This document shows positions 58,478 through 64,000 of a stretch of 64,000 nt of DNA, one piece after another. The notes under the pieces were generated by a model that saw only the letters and a list, made by a program, of their open reading frames with translations, was not told the DNA's origin and made no database searches. The stretch covers positions 4,412,652 to 4,476,651 of the forward strand of contig NC_063444.1 in assembly GCF_020379485.1 (NCBI RefSeq). Direction: 5' to 3'. Every line of letters begins with the position of its first letter. Position 1 is the first letter of the stretch. This stretch comes from Brassica napus. Lineage: Eukaryota; Streptophyta; Magnoliopsida; Brassicales; Brassicaceae. The position numbers and the translations under genes are program-made.

Positions 58478-61400
58478 CAGGGCCGTCTAACAGCACACAC
58501 AAGTGGAATGGTTGAACAGGGCCCCAAAATAAAAAAATAAAAAGTTTAAGAAGTTTTTAAAATATATAAATAAATTATGGTAAAAACTTTAAAATTTTAG
58601 ATATAATGCTAAATTTAGAACTTCTTATCTCTTATACTATAAAGAAGAGCTTCACTCTCTTCTGAGCCCTCCACGTCACTAAATAGGTAAACAATAGAGT
58701 GACACGTGTCCAGGTCTGCGTTTCATTTAACATATGCGAGATGCGAAATGGGCTTCGATCCAATCTATTCTCTGTTTCTTCTTTCGCTTCCTCTCCCTCT
58801 CCATGACAAATCATCACCGGTCACAAATTCTTTACTGCTTCTTCAATTTGCTAACGACACCAGATCGACACCTCTTTACCTTCCCTTTCCCACTCCATCC
58901 AAGCTATATAACAGTGATAGGTTCAATTCAGATGGAATCCTCACAACCGGTCCTTAATTTCAAGACACCAAGTCTCCACGGCCTCTGATCGCCGTTAAGC
59001 CATTGTTCCTCCGGTGGAGGTAATTTACAAATCGCTTCTCTTATTTAGTAGTTTCTAACCTAAATCTAACCAGCATCGAAATAAGGTTTTACATTGCTCT
59101 GGTTCAACAAGCCATACCATAGGGACGATATCTTATGATTTCATTTGGTCTACATGATTAGTCATAAACGAAGGTATCTCAAATTCAAAGCCTTCTTCAC
59201 GGAAACACCTTCCGAACACGAAGCCATCCACGTTTCTGATGTTATGCAGTCGGCGGCGTTGATCTCGCCGGCTCCGTAGATGTCAAATGTACGATTTTAT
59301 TTCTTTCTGCTTATATTTGCATGTTTGCTTCTCTCCCTCTGACTTCTCATGGGATTAGATGCCTGACACTAGCCAAGCTTTTCCCACAGCAGGTCACCAC
59401 CAGCTGACTTATGTAGCTGACCAACGTCGCCGGTGCAGCTATCCACGGTTCGTTCCAGTTTGGATCGGACGCTTTTGAAAAGCTTTAAAAAGGTAACGAC
59501 ATTCAAAGTGACAAATTATAATTCTCTCTGATATTTTCATTTCCATGGACATTTGCTTGATTTCTCTTTATTTGCTTCTTCGGTAAAAACAAAAGGAAAC
59601 TGGGTGAGAAGAAGGCACATACCACCATGCAAGACTTTTAATTTTGTGTAGTTACATACAATTTTAAGACTTCGATTGATCTAATCAAGTTTTTCCTTTT
59701 GTTTGTTATGATTCTCTCTACTATAGGAGACGTACGCGTAGGCGCCTGGCAACTCAACCAATGGTAGTATTTTTTGTGCTAAATATTTTCATTGTTTGGT
59801 TAAGTTTTCTTTCAAAAAATATGTGTTTCATTATGCATACATTCAACTTTCGTTGGTCTGATTCTTTTTCAATTCAGAGGAAAGATTTGCTATGTTTTTC
59901 TTTATTTAGCTTTAGCAAATCGGACAAGGGATGTACAGATAGTGTTTGGTCCATTCACAAGACTGTGTGTGATCATCCCAGCATTATCAAACTACAAGGT
60001 TTGGTTACTTCAAATCTGTCTTATGTAAAATGAAAATTAGATCTTCGTAAGAGGAAAATGAACTATCTGAGGTAAGACAGATTTTAGTTTTGTAAGTTTT
60101 TCTCTTAAGTTTTGTAAGACAGATGTTAGCATTTGGGGAATTCAAGTATATTTAGAGGGAAAGGTCTTAAAAAGAAAGAATGAGGAAGTTAAATGTTTTG
60201 TGAGTCATAATGTTCTGGCATGAATAAGGGTAACGTTCTCACATGTTTCACTCACTAATCTCTGACTTTCTTTTTTTTTTATTAGAAACCGACAAAATTG
60301 GATTTCTGGAAAGGGGTTCGAGCCCCGTGCCAGGAAGGGATTTGTGCATACAAGTATCAGGTTTGTTCTTTTGCAAAATGTCTAACATAGCGGAGAAGAG
60401 ATCATGGAAAGAGTTGTATTTGGTGGATGATGGTCAAAAGGTTTGTGTAAAGTTGAAATCATTTTTCTTAGCAAAAAAAGTTGAAATCATTTTGGTTGGG
60501 GAAAAGAAACACGAGGGAAAGAAGTTTTGTGTTATGGTCCAAACTCCAAAGCTATTGTAATTTGTGTGTTAATCTTACCCACAAATTTAAAAACCTAGAA
60601 GAGAAACAAGGATGAGAATCTTATTTTATTGTAACTCAAGAATAATAATATTGGTAAATAATAATTTTCTTTTGTTACGAAATAGGAGCACCGACAAACA
60701 TGTCTTATTAGCAAAATGATTTTGCAACAATAAAATTACTTTATTTGTTACACTACTTGGTCTACAACTGCATTCGGGATTTTTCTAAAGAAATATCTAC
60801 ACACATTTTGGTGAATACCATAGCCATTACATATGTAAAATTGTGAATTTGTAACAAAAATAGAAAGCTATTTCGACATGATAATAACCCGAAAGTATTG
60901 ATCTCACCATCGGACGAAAATATCATTACATTCTCATGCAAGAGTATATTGATGGAGTGTGTATTGCCTAACTGCTTAGAAACTACCTTTACTACATTTT
61001 TTATACAAGGCACTAATCATCTATTGGAAATTTTCTAGCTGGATATATTAATAAAAATATAACCGATAATTTATTAGTTGTGTAATTAGAAGATATAGGA
61101 AATAATATATACTTAAAGGAAAATATAATATTTTCAAAAGTCAACTACATAAATATTGAAGACTTCAAAGTTCGAATACATTATTCAAAATTCATAAGAA
61201 GAATTCAAGAATCAAAAAGGTGGCTTATATAACAAAAGTTACTAAAATTTATGCAACAAACTATTCCAAATTAATTTTTATTTCTGTAATATATGTATAT
61301 ATATAATATTTAGTAAAAATTAATCACAAAATGAATACTAAAAATATATAATTCTAAGCATAAGATTTTACAAATTAATTAAAATAAAAAGTTACTTTTA

Positions 61401-61838
61401 ATTTTAAAGATAAATAAGTGTGTAGCGCGGAGAACATAGATCTTAACTACGAGTACTTGGAGAAATCTTAATCTACGAGTACAAAAAAAATTAAATACAT
61501 CATCTAAATAAAAAAAATTATATCATTTCAAGAATCACAACAATATAATTATGTTATTTTGGTCAACAACAACTAATTCAGCTCTCAATATCATAAAATG
61601 TTATATAAACAAAGATTAAATGTAAATATTTTTTCACAAAAACAGATAATTATTCTCTTGAAACTAAAAAAATGTTGATCTAAACCCTTAATTACATCAA
61701 AATCCCGCGCGAAGCGCGGACTTACCCTAGTATAATATAAAAAATCAGACCAAGGATATTAAATTTAAAATTACTTGATAAAATGTACAATCAATAATTT
61801 TTTTGAACATGGTCTAAAATTAATTTGAGACGGCCTTG
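58478..61838. mobile_element. hAT MITE split by a Helitron
   Basis: The left end CAGGGCCGTCTAAC and the reverse complement of the right end, CAAGGCCGTCTCAAA, are terminal inverted repeats. The flanks ACGTTAGC (58470-58477) and GCGTTAGC (61839-61846) match at 7 of 8 positions. Without the inserted Helitron the element is only about 258 bp. Its termini resemble those of the hAT MITE at 14173-14324. Confidence 0.75.
58628..61730 (+). mobile_element. 3.1-kb non-autonomous Helitron with gene-like cargo
   Basis: Begins TCTCTTATACTATAAAGAAG after A58627. It ends with the hairpin CCGCGCGAAGCGCGG, 10 bp, then CTAG (61727-61730), followed by T. The first 2 kb look like broken gene pieces: CT-rich leader-like sequence at 58740-58960, GT-bearing exon-like edges near 59020 and 59290, a fragment reading NVAGAAIHGSFQFGSDAFEK near 59425-59490, and a 60-codon frame starting MSNIAEKRSWKELYLVDDGQ near 60380. 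I recognise none of these proteins. A B-box-like GGTTCGAGCCCCG occurs at about 60317. Confidence 0.88.
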
Positions 61839-61849
61839 GCGTTAGCATA

Positions 61850-63249
61850 CCTATTATCAATTTGTGAAGCTGCCACGTGTCTATTATAGTGTGAATGCTG
61901 TTATTATAATGTTTCTCCTTTGATATATAAGGGATGAGTCAAACTTTATGGCTTTAAAACTCATTGTTGATTCATCTTTGAAGTAATAAGAAAATTCCAA
62001 AAAGACGTACATTTAGGCTTGTTTTCACACTTTGTTGATTATCTGTTCCAAATTCTGAGTGTATACTTGCGTTCAAGTTTAACGGTTTTGATTCCGTATT
62101 AAAATGGCAATCCCTTTAAATCGACACGGCGTTAAAATTATTTTATAGAATCTATGTTTACATGAGGAAGCATGTTATATAGTTTCAATTATATATTATA
62201 TAGTTTTGAACTCATATTTTCTGGTTAGAACCATAAACCATCTCACATTTTTTTTTTTCACTGATATTTTATTAGATAGATTTAAACATACACATAAACC
62301 GTAAAGACAGGTTTACAAGCCCACAACTAAAAAACTAGACAACGATGTCCACTAATGGCCCAAACTACCACCCGAGACCAAAAGAAAAAAATTAAAAGTC
62401 ACCGACACGTGTTAAATCAAGCCAAGGGAGAGAGACACGGGCTATACGCGTCACCACCATCTTCACCGTTTGACCACCGTCGCCGAATCGACCAAATCGA
62501 ACCACCGCCGGAATCCACCGGGAAACAGAACCACAACCCACGATTCCACTCCAACAAGTTTCACTTCCTCAAGTTCTCTTTTTTCCCTCTCAAAATGCTT
62601 CTATTTATGGAATCACATGTTATGCACTATTTTAATATCAAAATGTTTATATATATGGTGGCCAAAGAAAAAGAGTCCGTGTATATGCTTTGCAATATAT
62701 ATATATATATTTTTTGCAAAAATATATGCTTTGCAATATTATATATACATTTGTGTCAGTGCCCTCATGTGCACATGTATGCTTCAACTTTACACCACAA
62801 AAAAAAACAAGGTTATAACTTATAAGAATGTCGTGATATATATTTCTAAAACATATACATATTTTTTTAGAAAATGTCAAGCGTTTCAGTCAATCATATT
62901 CATAACAAAATGAGCTTGAGCTTGACCTTAGAGGTATTTATTATATTTAGTTTTGAATACAATTTTGATATCCAATACCAATGCTTCCCACGTGAGTAAA
63001 ATCTGTGGTTGGCTTAGCACAAATCAATATAATATTGTTCTGTTAGAGCATCCATTAATCAAAAACTCGTAGAAACACACGAAATTTGGTAGAAATTACT
63101 GTTTTTATAGATAAAAACGTGTATAGTTATAATACAACTGTAAATCAATTCGTATAAAATATAATTGATGTTTTTGATGCTTAGATTGGATTTTATTAAA
63201 AAAATGGTTGGAATGGATTCGTGTGGACGATGCTTATTTAAGTGCGATA
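61850..63249. other. Mostly non-genic; possible retroposon remnant at 62249-62600
   Basis: A Helitron-like minus-strand 5' end (TCATCCCTTATATATCAAAG) lies near 61936. At 62249 a poly-T run begins a moderately GC-rich segment to about 62600 (ACCACCGTCGCCGAATCG and similar) that looks like the tail of a minus-strand retroposon, but no target-site duplication was found. The rest is AT-rich, with (TA)n near 62690-62710. Confidence 0.4.
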
Positions 63250-63405
63250 AGCAATTCAAGCATTGCGTAAACAGACTATGCAGAACAATTAAACAATCTA
63301 ATGGCACCAAAAGTTGAATTTTCCACCAGATGTCCTCACCAACCCTCTACAATGGAATGGATTGTGACATTTTCTTCAGTAGAATAGGTAATTATTGATC
63401 TCTTT
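63250..63405. repeat. Dispersed repeat, copy 2
   Basis: Partner of 56112-56266, same orientation, 7.1 kb apart. Sequence on either side of the two copies differs. Confidence 0.85.
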
Positions 63406-63910
63406 TGTTTCTTTTGTAAGGTTTCATGTACGTATAGTGACTTGTTCACATGAATCAAGAGTTACCCGCAATGTAGCTGCAACATAGTTCTTCCCGTTAG
63501 GAGTATAGGTTAGTTTCTTGTTTAATATTTCATTTACCTTCACTGACTTGCTAAGGTTTTGCCTTCATACCTTTAATCTAACAAGTACTAGTATCTGTTA
63601 GGGTATAGCTTAGTTTCTTGTTTAAAGTTTCATTGAGATGAGATTTCAACCGAGTTTTTCTTGTTGTCTAGCTAAAAAGTTGGACAAAGGCCAAACCTTT
63701 GTTGTGCTCGTTACCTAGATTTCAGAATTTAGAATATGTTCCTCAAGGATGAAGATCTTACGAATCACTTGTTTTTTCTTTTTGTCGCGGTCATATACAT
63801 GCAATTACTGAAATTTTGTGGCTTAGTTTGGTGTTTCGGTTTCGTGGATGTACTTGCTTTACTATTGAACAATGTGGGGGTGAGCTGTAGTCACTCTTTT
63901 TTTCTTTCAG

Positions 63911-64000
63911 GCGGTGGGGAACTCTACATCAGCTACTTTCTTGAGAGTTGTTGGTAGTGAACTGATTCAGAAGGTTTTGGGAGATGGTCCCAAGCTTGTG
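63911..64000 (+). pseudogene. 26S proteasome ATPase RPT2-like exon (partial, runs off the window)
   Basis: After a good acceptor (TTTTTCTTTCAG at 63910) the frame reads [20 protein letters not shown] then [10 protein letters not shown]. This matches the AAA+ segment just after Walker A in RPT2, where plants have [20 protein letters not shown] then [10 protein letters not shown]. Two conserved residues differ: Ala to Gly, and the pore-loop Tyr to Val. I find no upstream exon with the N-terminal domain or the Walker A motif. A shuffled or captured exon, or a pseudogene, is more likely than a working gene, but the 3' part is not visible. Confidence 0.7.

Noticed and set aside
62355..62913. Overlapping 156- and 147-codon frames
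   Set aside because: They start in a possible retroposon remnant and run into (TA)n-coded Ile/Tyr text; no family is recognised.

Overview
This is nuclear DNA from a crucifer (Brassicaceae). It is AT-rich and gene-poor, its genes have introns, and the recognisable proteins have close Arabidopsis counterparts. A gamma-glutamyl peptidase gene (GGP type) and a SARK-like leucine-rich-repeat receptor kinase lie about 27 kb apart. To my recollection they are immediate neighbours in Arabidopsis (At4g30530/At4g30520), so the window looks like a conserved gene pair pushed apart by transposable elements. The exact species cannot be read from the sequence.

Layout. 0-2.2 kb: intergenic, with a 95-bp inverted repeat. 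2.4-3.5 kb: intact three-exon GGP gene (minus), followed by a LINE fragment with target-site duplications (TSDs) and a gutted tandem GGP copy at 6.2-6.8 kb. 7.5-30.6 kb: transposon island. It holds a small Helitron, a nested stack (hAT-like > CACTA-like > hAT plus hAT MITE), a MULE carrying a GRF zinc-finger gene and a MudrA-like tail, a Harbinger-like MITE, Helitrons (one with an RPA/OB-fold remnant, one apparently carrying a selenoprotein-T-like pseudogene), and an RNase H LINE fragment. 31.0-33.8 kb: SARK-like kinase pseudogene with several frameshifts and a stop. 34-51 kb: rearranged region with three copies of a unit carrying SARK exon-6 remnants, two related poly(A) retroposons (one inserted with an inverted copy of its own target flank), a Helitron with a doubled 5' end, an intact F-box gene, a ~155-bp satellite array of about 22-23 copies, and a partial SARK copy whose kinase exons are less damaged than those of the longer copy. 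51.2-53.1 kb: apparently intact six-exon Pumilio (PUF) gene (minus). 53.5-63.9 kb: mostly AT-rich, with a receptor-kinase scrap, a hAT MITE split by a 3.1-kb Helitron, and repeats. 63.9-64 kb: the start of an RPT2-like proteasome ATPase exon running off the window.

Genes with intact frames: GGP, the MULE-borne GRF zinc-finger gene, the F-box gene and the PUF gene. The remaining protein homology is fragments or pseudogenes. The genes do not form a pathway; the main story is genome turnover: tandem duplication, decay, element nesting and gene-fragment capture.
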